NCBI GenBank assembly: GCA_025964575.1
Contig: JAOPYO010000311.1
Location: 1 to 64,000, forward strand
Direction of reading: 5' to 3'
Origin: Actinomycetes bacterium
Lineage (GTDB): Bacteria > Actinomycetota > Actinomycetes > Streptosporangiales > Streptosporangiaceae
DNA: 64,000 nucleotides
Each line of letters opens with the position of its first letter. The first letter of the stretch is position 1. Shown piece by piece: positions 53,534-62,300 of the stretch. Under the pieces are notes generated by a model. That model worked only from the letters and a program-made list of their open reading frames with translations. It did no database searches and was not told the origin of the DNA. A program made the translations under genes and the position numbers.

Positions 53534-54631
53534 TCAAAGCCGCGCGAGGGTGGCCCGGACCTCGGCGGCGATCTGCGGCACCTCTCCGGTCGGCACGACC
53601 AGAACGGGCACGTCGGCGTCCGGACCGCTCACGATGGCCGGGCCGCTCGGGTTACCGGGAATCAGCCCGGCCGAGAGACCGAGAACACCCAGGCCGGCGC
53701 AGATCTCCTCCCGCACTTCGGGCTGGTCCTCCCCGATCTCGCCGGTGAACACCAGGGCGTCGAGGCGGTCCAGGGACGCGGCCATGGCGGCGATGCCGCG
53801 GCGAGCGTAGTGAGTGAAGACGTCCAGTGCGAGTGCGGCGGCAGCGTCGCCGGAGACGCGGGCACGCACCAGATCGCGGGTGTCATCGGAAATATCGGAC
53901 AACCCGGCCAGACCTGAGCGCCGGTTCAGCGTCTGGGTGATCTCGTCGGCGTCCAGCCCGTGCTCGGTCTGGAGCCACAGCAGGAGCCCCGGATCGACGC
54001 TGCCGCTGCGGCGGCACATCACCAGTCCCTCCAGCGGGGTGAAGCCCATGGTGGTGTCGACGCTGCGGCCCTCCCGTACGGCGCAGGCGGAGCAACCGCC
54101 GCCAAGGTGGGTCAGTACGACCTGGATCTCGTCGACGGGTCGGCCGATCAGTTCGGCGGCGTGGCCCAGGGCCCAGGCGTACGACAGACCGTGGAAGCCG
54201 TACCGGCGCAGCCCATAGCGTTCTCGCCACTCGGCCGGGAGAGCGTACATGCGGGCGGCCTCGGGCAGGTCGGCATGGAAAGCGGTGTCGAAGCAGGCCA
54301 CGTGCGGCACATCAGGCAGCGCGGTGCGCGCCTCGTCGAGAGCTGCCAGCGCCTGCGGCACGTGCAATGGGGCTAGCTTGGCGACGCCTTCCAGCTCGGC
54401 GCGGACCTTGTCGTCGATCACCGTGGGTTGTGACAGCCGTGGCCCACCATGCACCAACCGGTGCCCGACCGCGGAGATGGGAAGGTCACCGGCCGCGAGA
54501 TCCCGCCAGGCTCGGTCGGTCTGCGGCCCGTCGGCGCCGCCGACGTCGGCCTGCGCAAGGACCTCGTCGTCAGGTCCCAGCACCCGCAGGTGCAGGCTGG
54601 CAGAGCCGGTATCGACGACCAGCACGTTCAT
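53534..54631 (-). CDS. ackA: Acetate kinase (divergent actinobacterial form)
   Basis: This is a 365-residue ASKHA kinase: HRLVHGG, CFDTAFHADLP, YGFHGLSY, HLGGGCSACA, TPLEGLVMCRRSGSVDPG, VFTGEIGED. It is shorter than the usual ~400. Position 7 is Asp where classical AckA has Asn (VVDTGSASL versus VLNxGSSSL), and the C-terminal TNEE becomes TGEV. No pta gene is adjacent. The partner could be elsewhere, or the enzyme could use another acyl phosphate. Confidence 0.9.
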   Translation of the reverse strand: MNVLVVDTGSASLHLRVLGPDDEVLAQADVGGADGPQTDRAWRDLAAGDLPISAVGHRLVHGGPRLSQPTVIDDKVRAELEGVAKLAPLHVPQALAALDEARTALPDVPHVACFDTAFHADLPEAARMYALPAEWRERYGLRRYGFHGLSYAWALGHAAELIGRPVDEIQVVLTHLGGGCSACAVREGRSVDTTMGFTPLEGLVMCRRSGSVDPGLLLWLQTEHGLDADEITQTLNRRSGLAGLSDISDDTRDLVRARVSGDAAAALALDVFTHYARRGIAAMAASLDRLDALVFTGEIGEDQPEVREEICAGLGVLGLSAGLIPGNPSGPAIVSGPDADVPVLVVPTGEVPQIAAEVRATLARL

Positions 54632-54678
54632 CAGGGCCCTCCCAGAGGTCTCTCACGACGGCGGCGGTTCTCCGGCGA

Positions 54679-54906
54679 CTACTCCACGATGAGGTCGTCC
54701 AGGAGCGCGAGCGCGGCCTGCCGTACGTCGTCAGGGGTCACGCCGTCGAGGACACTGCGGGCCTGGTCGACGGTGCGGGTGGTGGCGCACGTGACCGCCA
54801 CGCTCCCAGCTGCCGCGCGCCGTAGTGATCCAGCTGGTGCGCTGTCGGCGACCTCACGGGCACGCGAGGCAAGGTCGAGGTTGTCTGTCGTGCTTGAGGC
54901 GGCCAA
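54679..54906 (-). CDS. Small hypothetical protein
   Basis: This is a 75-residue soluble, mostly helical protein. It starts at TTG with GGAGT about five bases upstream and ends QAALALLDDLIVE. The composition is normal for the genome and there is no signal peptide. I do not recognise a family. It is 47 bp upstream of ackA in the same direction and may be co-transcribed with it. Confidence 0.6.
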   Translation of the reverse strand: MAASSTTDNLDLASRAREVADSAPAGSLRRAAAGSVAVTCATTRTVDQARSVLDGVTPDDVRQAALALLDDLIVE

Positions 54907-55165
54907 CGGTACTCCTTGGGTCGGTGGGGCGATCTTATTCAGAGAAGGAATCTCTTACCATTGTCGGCCTCCATCGAGCGGCGCCACGCACCGTAGTCGA
55001 GAGCGGGTCTTGTCTCTTGACTCAGGGGTTTCCAGATGCGGCAGATGCCTGTGAGGCAGGTCTGGGTATCGGTGCGGAGTGGGCGGGTGCGGACCCGGGT
55101 AAGGGGCCAGAGCCTGGCGGTTTCCCTGGTCATCTTGTCGGCGTGGGCATCACAATTCGCTGGCA

Positions 55166-56992
55166 GTGAGCGAATGGGGTTCTTCGGTGGTTTCAAGCAA
55201 GTTGGCGCCGAAGGTACCGCTGCGCCACGGTGAGGGCGACAAAGAGCATTTGGGCAGTATCGGCGGACTGGCCGCGTTGTCGCTGGACGCGCTGAGCTCG
55301 GTGGCCTACGGTCCTGAGGCCATTGTTCTGGTGCTGGCGGCCGCTGGTGCGTCGGCGCTGCGCTTGACGCTGCCGATCACCGTGGCCATCGTCGCGCTGT
55401 TGGCTGTGCTGGTCGTGTCCTACAGCCAGGTCATCGCCGTGCACCCGGATGGTGGTGGTGCCTATGCCGTGGCCAAGAAGGATCTCGGAGCGGTGGTCAG
55501 CCTGCTCGCGGCCGCGAGCCTGGTCGTGGACTATGTGCTGACCGTCGCGGTCAGTCTCGCGGCCGGGGCGGCGAGCCTGGCGTCGGCGTTCCCGCTGCTG
55601 GCACACCATCAATTGGCGATCTCCCTGATCGGGCTGTTCGCGCTCACCGCGGTCAACCTGTGGGGCATCGCGGAGAGTGCTCGGGTGCTCATGGTGCCGA
55701 TGGTGGTGTTCCTCGCTGCGATGTTCGGCATCATCGGGATAGGTCTGGCACGGTCGCATCCGGCTGCGGTGGTCGGCAGTTCGATACCGATAGGCGCCGG
55801 TGAAGCCCTCGGGCTCGTGCTGATCCTCAAGGCCTTCTCTGCCGGCTGCTCGGCCCTGACCGGGATCGAGGCGATCGCCAATGGGGTCCCCGCCTTCCGG
55901 GAGCCACGTGCCCAGCGCGCTCAGCGCACCGAGTTGATGCTCGGCGTTCTGCTGGGAGTGATGCTGATCGGGATGTCGGTGCTCATCCACCGTGACCATG
56001 TGGCGCCGCGGGGTGGAGTCACCGTCCTGGCCCAACTCGCCGCCGGCTCGTACGGCACCGGATGGGCCTACTACGCGACGAACATCGTGGTCGCGCTGGT
56101 GCTCGGGCTGGCTGCGAACACCAGCTTCGGTGGTTTGCCGGTACTGATGAGCCTGCTGGCGAAGGACCACCGGCTGCCGCACCTGTTCGGCCTCCGCGCC
56201 GAGCGGCCGGTGTACCGCTACGGGGTGATCTGCCTGGGTGTGCTCTCAGGGGCACTGCTGATCTCCGTCCACGCCGCCACCGCCCGGCTCATCCCGCTGT
56301 ACGCGATCGGAGTGTTCATCGGATTCACCATCAGCCAGACCGGGCTGGTCCAGCACTGGCGCTCCGAGCGCCCCCCAGGGTGGGTGCCCCGGGCGGTTCT
56401 GAACGGCACCGGTGCGCTGATGACGGCGACGGCCACCGTGGTGTTCCTTATGAGCAAGTTCACCGAGGGGGCCTGGCTGGTGGTGGTCGCCATACCCGCG
56501 ATGATGCTGCTGTTCTCCCGGATCGAGAACTACTACCAGGCGGTGGGACGTGAACTCGGAGTCGGAGAGATCCCGGGCCTGCCACAGGCCACCACCAGCC
56601 TGGTGATCGTGCCTGTCGGGGAGGTCAACCGGTTGACCCAGCGGGCCTTGTCCGCGGCGCTGGCCCTCGGCACTGAGGTCGTCGCGGTCAACGTCCACCC
56701 CGACGCCGAGCAAGGCGCGGCATTCCGCGCCCGGTGGGAGCAATGGAATCCAGGCGTGCGGCTGGACACTGTCGTCGACCCCCATCGGTCCCTGGTCCAA
56801 CCCATCGTCGCCTACGTGCAGCAGGCCCAGGCCGTGGACAGGGAGATCGCCGTCCTCATTCCCGAGGTCGAACCCCGCCGGTGGCGCTACCGGATCCTGC
56901 AGAACCAGCGGGGACTACTCCTGGCCACTGTGCTGCGCGCCCGCACCGATGTCGTCGTGTGCATGTTGCCCTACCGGCTCACCAGCCGGTAG
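55166..56992 (+). CDS. KimA-like potassium importer (APC superfamily)
   Basis: This is a 608-residue APC-type transporter with about twelve helices and a C-terminal cytosolic USP-like domain (IVPVGEVNRLTQRALSAALALGTEVVAVNVHPD). The opening LAALSLDALSSVAYGPEAIVLVL and HPDGGGAYAVAKKDLG closely follow B. subtilis KimA (YdaO), a K+/H+ symporter controlled by c-di-AMP. GTG 55166 has a weak ribosome site, and TTG in KLAPK is an alternative. The 259-bp upstream region shows no c-di-AMP riboswitch that I can recognise. Confidence 0.88.
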   Translation: MSEWGSSVVSSKLAPKVPLRHGEGDKEHLGSIGGLAALSLDALSSVAYGPEAIVLVLAAAGASALRLTLPITVAIVALLAVLVVSYSQVIAVHPDGGGAYAVAKKDLGAVVSLLAAASLVVDYVLTVAVSLAAGAASLASAFPLLAHHQLAISLIGLFALTAVNLWGIAESARVLMVPMVVFLAAMFGIIGIGLARSHPAAVVGSSIPIGAGEALGLVLILKAFSAGCSALTGIEAIANGVPAFREPRAQRAQRTELMLGVLLGVMLIGMSVLIHRDHVAPRGGVTVLAQLAAGSYGTGWAYYATNIVVALVLGLAANTSFGGLPVLMSLLAKDHRLPHLFGLRAERPVYRYGVICLGVLSGALLISVHAATARLIPLYAIGVFIGFTISQTGLVQHWRSERPPGWVPRAVLNGTGALMTATATVVFLMSKFTEGAWLVVVAIPAMMLLFSRIENYYQAVGRELGVGEIPGLPQATTSLVIVPVGEVNRLTQRALSAALALGTEVVAVNVHPDAEQGAAFRARWEQWNPGVRLDTVVDPHRSLVQPIVAYVQQAQAVDREIAVLIPEVEPRRWRYRILQNQRGLLLATVLRARTDVVVCMLPYRLTSR

Positions 56993-57043
56993 CCGTGGGG
57001 ATGCCCGGGTGTCCACGGCCCTTCCCTGTTAACGCTAAGCCGC

Positions 57044-57059
57044 AGACGCCCGGGCGTCT
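57044..57059. repeat. 16-bp perfect palindrome
   Basis: AGACGCCCGGGCGTCT lies between the KimA-like gene and the convergent small gene at 57127. It may help terminate both, though it has no loop. Confidence 0.4.
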
Positions 57060-57126
57060 CACCCCTCCAACGCGCGCGCCGCGTGGCGGGTCTGGTCAGC
57101 AGTACGCGAACGGGTCGGTCCGCGGT

Positions 57127-57372
57127 TCAACATGCCGGTGCCCGAAATCGATCCCGCAGCACCTGCCGTGGCACCGTCTTGTAGTTCTGTCCTTCGATCG
57201 GCGTCAGGTCATCGGCCATGACCGTCGCCTGCTGGGAGTGCCATCCGTGCATGTCCCGTTGCACCCAGGCGATCTCGGCGCACCACACCCGTGGCTCAAG
57301 CTCATGCCAGCGGAGCAGATAGACGCTGCCGTCCGCGCGGGCGGAGTGGATGATCGGAGGGATGTGAGACAC
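57127..57372 (-). CDS. Small actinobacterial hypothetical protein
   Basis: This is an 81-residue protein: SHIPPIIHSARADGSVYLLRWHELEPRVWCAEIAWVQRDMHGWHSQQATVMADDLTPIEGQNYKTVPR. It has the beta-rich, Trp-rich look of short conserved proteins common in streptosporangial genomes. The GTG start at 57372 is inferred from where the conserved-looking part begins; the ribosome site is weak. Function unknown. Confidence 0.6.
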   Translation of the reverse strand: MSHIPPIIHSARADGSVYLLRWHELEPRVWCAEIAWVQRDMHGWHSQQATVMADDLTPIEGQNYKTVPRQVLRDRFRAPAC

Positions 57373-57719
57373 GTGACCGTTGCCTTGGGGGTGGACGGTT
57401 GCAGAGATCTCGAAGGCTGAACCGACAGACCGGGCGCCTGTGTGGGCTTCGGGAGCGGGGACTCCAAGAGGCCGTCTCCAGCAGGCGCCCGGTCCGTTCC
57501 GGGTGGGGCGCTCAGTAGTACGCGCCATGGATGCCCTGGGGTTCAAACAGGGTTCAGGCACACGGAGAAATCTTCCCCGGGTTGCGGTTCCGTCGTGGGG
57601 CGCACTCTCATCTGCAGAACCCTGCAAACTCGCATAAGGTTCGCCGCAGGCCGTTGCCCGACCGAATGGTCTCGTGACCGGCGACGACCAGATGGACGGA
57701 ACCATAGGGAGGCGGCCGG
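57373..57719. other. 347-bp gap with a 13-bp inverted repeat
   Basis: No gene is supported. GACCGGGCGCCTG (57428-57440) pairs perfectly with CAGGCGCCCGGTC (57482-57494) across a 41-nt loop that could fold further (GGAG/CTCC, GAGCGGGGACTC). The right end has the ribosome site GGGAGG for the GH3 gene. The hairpin may be a terminator or a structured leader. Confidence 0.45.
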
Positions 57720-58925
57720 ATGCGTCGTGGCCAGGTACAGATCAACATCGTCTGCGTGATCGCCGCCGCAGCGACCACTCTGTCCTGCGCCTCAGGGGCA
57801 GCCGATCCGAAGGCCCCGACCTCGAACAACGCCAGGACCTATACGGCCACCAGAGCGGCGTCCAGTAGCACTGACCGGCTGCCTAAACCCTCGTCCAAAC
57901 CGTCGCCGAAACTGTCGACTCTGCAGCTCGCGGGCCAGCGGGTCATCTACAGCTATCGGGGGCGGACACCGCCGGCCAGCCTGCTTCAGCGGATCCGCCG
58001 TGGCGAGGCCGCAGGCGTCATGTTCTTCAAAGGCAACATTTCAAGCCGGACCCAGATCCGCAAGGTCATCGCCGAACTGCAGAAGGCCAATAAGCAGAGC
58101 CCTGTCCGAGCGCCACTGCTCATGATGACCGACCAGGAGGGCGGCCTCGTCCGCCGACTGTCAGGCGCCCCGTTCCTCTCGCAGAAACAGATCGGCGGGG
58201 CGAGCCACCCCGTGACCGCGGCAAGCCAGGCCGGCACAGGCGCAGGCCAGAACCTGCGGGGCGTGGGGATGAACGTCAACCTGGCGCCCGTGCTGGATGT
58301 CTACCGCAAACACGGCGACTTCGACGACCAGTTCCAGCGCTCCTACAGCACGAACCCGAAGACGGTGGCCGACCTGGGCGCTGCCTTCATCACAGCTCAG
58401 CAGCACACCGGTGTGGCCGCCACCGGCAAACACTTCCCAGGACTGGGCGCCGCCGCCGCGAAGCAGAACACCGACATGGTTCCTGTCACCCTGCACCTGT
58501 CGGCGAATACGCTCCGTACAGTTGATGAGCCCCCCTACCAGGCGGCGATCGGGGCCGGCATCCAGTTGATCATGGTGTCGTGGGCCACCTATCCGTCACT
58601 CGATCCGCACCGGCCGGCCGGACTCTCACCGACCATCGTCCAGAACGAACTGCGGAAGCGGTTCGGCTTCAAGGGCGTCACCATCACCGATGCCCTTGAA
58701 GCCGGTGGACTCAAGGCCTTCGGTTCCACCTCTCGGCGCGGCGTGCTGGCGGCCGGGGCCGGAATGGATCTCCTGCTCTACTCTGCCCAGAACGTCAACG
58801 AGGGGATCGGCGGGCTGAACGCACTTGTGAGTGCGCTTCGCTCGGGCCGGCTGAACTCCGCCGCATTCTCGGCCTCCGCTCAGCGCGTCATGGCCCTCCG
58901 CTCCAGCGTCGCCTCGACCTACTAG
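57720..58925 (+). CDS. GH3-family lipoprotein (NagZ-like)
   Basis: This is a 401-residue lipoprotein (signal ending TTLSC) with a Ser/Pro/Lys-rich linker and a GH3 TIM barrel: GVMFFKGNI, LLMMTDQEGGLVRRL, VNLAPVLDV, ATGKHFPGLGAA, GVTITDALEAGG. The nucleophile Asp is probably in ITDAL. The Asp-His acid/base dyad of true NagZ (after KHFPGHG) is absent; the loop reads AAAKQNTDMVPV. It probably acts on cell-wall sugar outside the membrane. GGGAGG precedes the ATG by seven bases. Confidence 0.9.
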   Translation: MRRGQVQINIVCVIAAAATTLSCASGAADPKAPTSNNARTYTATRAASSSTDRLPKPSSKPSPKLSTLQLAGQRVIYSYRGRTPPASLLQRIRRGEAAGVMFFKGNISSRTQIRKVIAELQKANKQSPVRAPLLMMTDQEGGLVRRLSGAPFLSQKQIGGASHPVTAASQAGTGAGQNLRGVGMNVNLAPVLDVYRKHGDFDDQFQRSYSTNPKTVADLGAAFITAQQHTGVAATGKHFPGLGAAAAKQNTDMVPVTLHLSANTLRTVDEPPYQAAIGAGIQLIMVSWATYPSLDPHRPAGLSPTIVQNELRKRFGFKGVTITDALEAGGLKAFGSTSRRGVLAAGAGMDLLLYSAQNVNEGIGGLNALVSALRSGRLNSAAFSASAQRVMALRSSVASTY

Positions 58926-59312
58926 GGCATGTCCCTAATTCGCTGAACCGCACGAGTGCCGCCCCCGACAGCGGGAGCGGCACCTGCCGGGATCGGCTTG
59001 TCAGCTGGTCACGAACAGCGTCTGGCCGAAGGTACCGGGGGTGGTCTCACCGACCAGCTGGAAGCTCGCGGTGACGGTCGCGGTGTCCGGGCAGTACGTG
59101 CTGCTGCCGCTGCTGATCTTGGGCAGCGCGGCCCCGTCGATCAAGGGCATCGCGAAGATAACTAGCGGCAACCGCCTAAACAATGCTGTGTAAAGAGGTC
59201 AATCTGGTCGAAAAGCCAATCGGGCCATCTAGTGCTACGCCAACAGCAGTGGTACATGCAGGGCTGGCCAACGCAGCGAGGTGCTCACACAGGGGCGTCG
59301 GTGAAATCGACC
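58926..59312. other. 387-bp gap with a possible CBM20-like gene scrap
   Basis: On the minus strand (stop about 59001) a short frame reads TYCPDTATVTASFQLVGETTPGTFGQTLFVTS, which resembles the first strands of a CBM20 starch-binding domain cut off early. No start or ribosome site is convincing. At the left end AGGGCATGTCCC (58924-58935) copies the terminus of the element at 51538. Otherwise nothing is seen. Confidence 0.35.
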
Positions 59313-62300
59313 TCAGGCTGGGGCTGGGGCTGCCGCGTCGGCTTGGACGGGCAAAAGGCGGGGGAGCAGGATCGAGATTGCCGTGGCGGCGCCGGCCGCG
59401 GCCAAGACCAGGGTCCACGCGGCCGGGCCGAGAGGAGTGCATTCGAAGAACTGGCTGACGCCCGGAGTCTCGATGACCATGGCCAGGACGAAGGCCGAGA
59501 TGGCCGCGGTGGCGAGGACTGTACGGCTGCGCCATCCGGTCTGCAGGGTCTGGGCCAGCTGGGTCATCACCAGGGCCGCAAGGCCCATGGTGTCGGCGCG
59601 GCGGCGCCGGCCGGTGAAGCGCCCGGACTGCCAGGCCATGACGGCACCTAGCGCTGTCACCGCCCCGCGCATCACGATCGCCTGGGTCAGCGCGTCTCCG
59701 AACAGGTTCTGGCGAAGCGGGGTCCGCCTCGGATGGTGGGTAGGTGGCGCGAGCGCGACGGCCAATGCGGGGAGCATGTCGGTGAGGGTGTTGACGAGCA
59801 GGAGTTGACGGGTGGTGAGCGGTGCCCGCCCACCCACCGCCGTGCCGTAGATGGTGAAGGTGACCTCACCCAGGTTTCCGCCGACCAGGATCGAGGCCGC
59901 GTTGCGCACGCTGGCCCACAGGGCCCGGCCCTCGAACATGGCCTGCACGATGGCGGGCAGGTCGGCGCCGGGCAGGATCAGGTCGGCGGCCGATCGGGCG
60001 GCGCGCGAGTCCCCGCCCGCGAGGCCGATACCGACGTCGGCCAACCGGATCGCCGCCGCGTCGTTGCTCCCGTCGCCCGTCATGGCGACGACTTTCCCGG
60101 CTCGCTGCAGCGCCTGCACGATGAGGACCTTGTGCTCGGGACTCACCCGGGCGAACACGGAGGTCTCGGCGATGCGGTCGATGCGTTCCTGTTCGCCGAG
60201 CCGGTCCAGTTCGGCGCCTGTGAGCACCCGGTCGGGCTCGGGGATACTCAGCCCGGCGGCCACTGCGCGGGCGGTGTCCGGATGATCTCCAGTGATCATC
60301 ACGACCCGTATCCCGGCCTTGGTGAGCTGGTCGATCGCCTGGGGAGCCTGCGGGCGGGGAGCATCGGCGATACCGACGAATCCGAGTAGCACCAGCTCGG
60401 CGGCCTCCCCGAGCTTCTCCACCTCGGTGAGGTCCTCCTGGGACACATCCCCCGCAGCGACCGCGAGAACGCGAAGTCCGGCGCCGGCCAGGCGTTCGAC
60501 CGTGGCCCACGCGGCTTGGCGCCGCTCCTCGGTGAATGGTTCGGTTCTGGCGCCGACGGCCACCCGTTCGCAGCGGCGCAGTGTCGCCTCGGGAGATCCC
60601 TTGACCGCGACGTGGGGCACGCCGTCTTCGGTGCCCATCGACCAGGAGTGACCACGGGCGGCCGTGAACTGTGTTTCGTGGAGGAGGATCCACTCCGGGT
60701 CTTCGCCGAGGTGTGCCCGGGCGGCGTCGATGACGGCGCGGTCGGTCGCATGCCGGACCGGGCCCTCCTGCGGGCAGGCCCGCGAGGCCGTGATGAGCAG
60801 GCGGCGGCCCAGCCGCGAGGTGGGTTCGATATCTGCGTCCGGTCCGCTCAGCCGGGTGAGCGTGAGCCGGCCCTCGGTGAGCGTGCCGGTCTTGTCGAAG
60901 CACAGTGTGTCGACCCGGCCCAGGGTACCGAGCGTGCGAGAGCTACGGACGAGCACGTCGCGCCGCGACAACCGGCGTGCGGCCGCCAGCTGCGCGACGG
61001 TTGCGACCAAGGGCAATCCCTCCGGGACCGCGGCGATCGCCACCGCGATCCCCGACGAGACCGCCTGCCGCATGTTGACGCCGCGCACGAAGGAGAGCAC
61101 GGCGACCAGTGCTCCGCTCAGTCCGGTCACGGGCAACGAGATGCGCGTCAGCTCGTTCAGCTGCGCCTGAACACCGACAGACGCCATGACCTGGCCGGCC
61201 ACCGCGGCGGCCCGGCCTGCCTCGGTCGCGTCGCCGGTCGCGACCACCACCGCCGAGGCCCGTCCGGCGAGCACAGTGGTTCCTTCGTGGACCATGCAAG
61301 CCCGCTCCGCCAGGTCGGCCCCCGGGGTCGACTCCGTCGACTTGGCGACCGGCAGGGACTCTCCGGTCAGGCTCGACTCGTCGACCTCGAGGTCGTCGGC
61401 GTCCAGGAGCCGGGCATCGGCCGGGACGACGTCGGAGGGCTCCAGCACGATGACGTCGCCGACCCGCAGTTCTCTTGCTGCCACGAGATCTGATTCCGGC
61501 CGGTCGTACAGCCAGGGCGACTGATTGGAGCGCAGTCGGCGGCCCAGCGCGCGCTGCTCTACGAGCAGATGGCGTAGCGCGTGCTCCGCTCGTGTCCGCT
61601 GCACACCGCTGATCAAGGCGTTGCCGGTCATCACCCCGGCGACCAGAGCCGCATCGATTCCCGAGCCGACGATCGCGGAGGCCACCGCGCCCAGTACCAG
61701 GATCGGCGTCAGCGGATCGCGTAACTCATACTCGACCGCTCGGACGAGATCGGCCAGGGCCCGCACGGGCCGCGGAGGGTGCAGAGCTCGCGTCGGTCGA
61801 CCGTCGTGACCCGAAGTGGAGGAGAGCTCCGCGGCGCGATGGAGTGCGGCCTGGGTGTCCATCGCGTGCCAGGCGAAGCGTGGGATCGGCCTAGGGCAGC
61901 GCCGCGCGGCCACCCGATGGCTGGAGAGCGCCCCGCCGACCAGTGCGAACAGCGCGGAAGAGTGCACCGGGGCGAAGTTCAGCGCAGCCGCTGATCGCCG
62001 TCTGGTGACGGCCAGCAGTGCGCCCAGGGACGAGCCGCCGAGGGCGAGCCTAACGGCACGCCGGCTGGCCTCCCGTGCCGCGCCGACCGCCGTGACCAAT
62101 TGCCAGACCTGCTCGAGGCCGGGCCCGCAGATCAGGTCCGCACCCCACACAGTCGGCCGCCCGTCCTTGATCACCGCAATGGCCACATCCGCCGCCAGCG
62201 CCGCCGCCTCGTCCCCGCCGACGATGAGCACCCCGTGCCCGTCTGCCTGCAGTCTTCGGACGTGCGCGGCGAGCGGGTCTGCGACGTCCAGCGTGGCGTC

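Noticed and set aside
54907-55165. c-di-AMP riboswitch upstream of the KimA-like gene
   Set aside because: None of the characteristic ydaO blocks is visible; not called without a covariance search.
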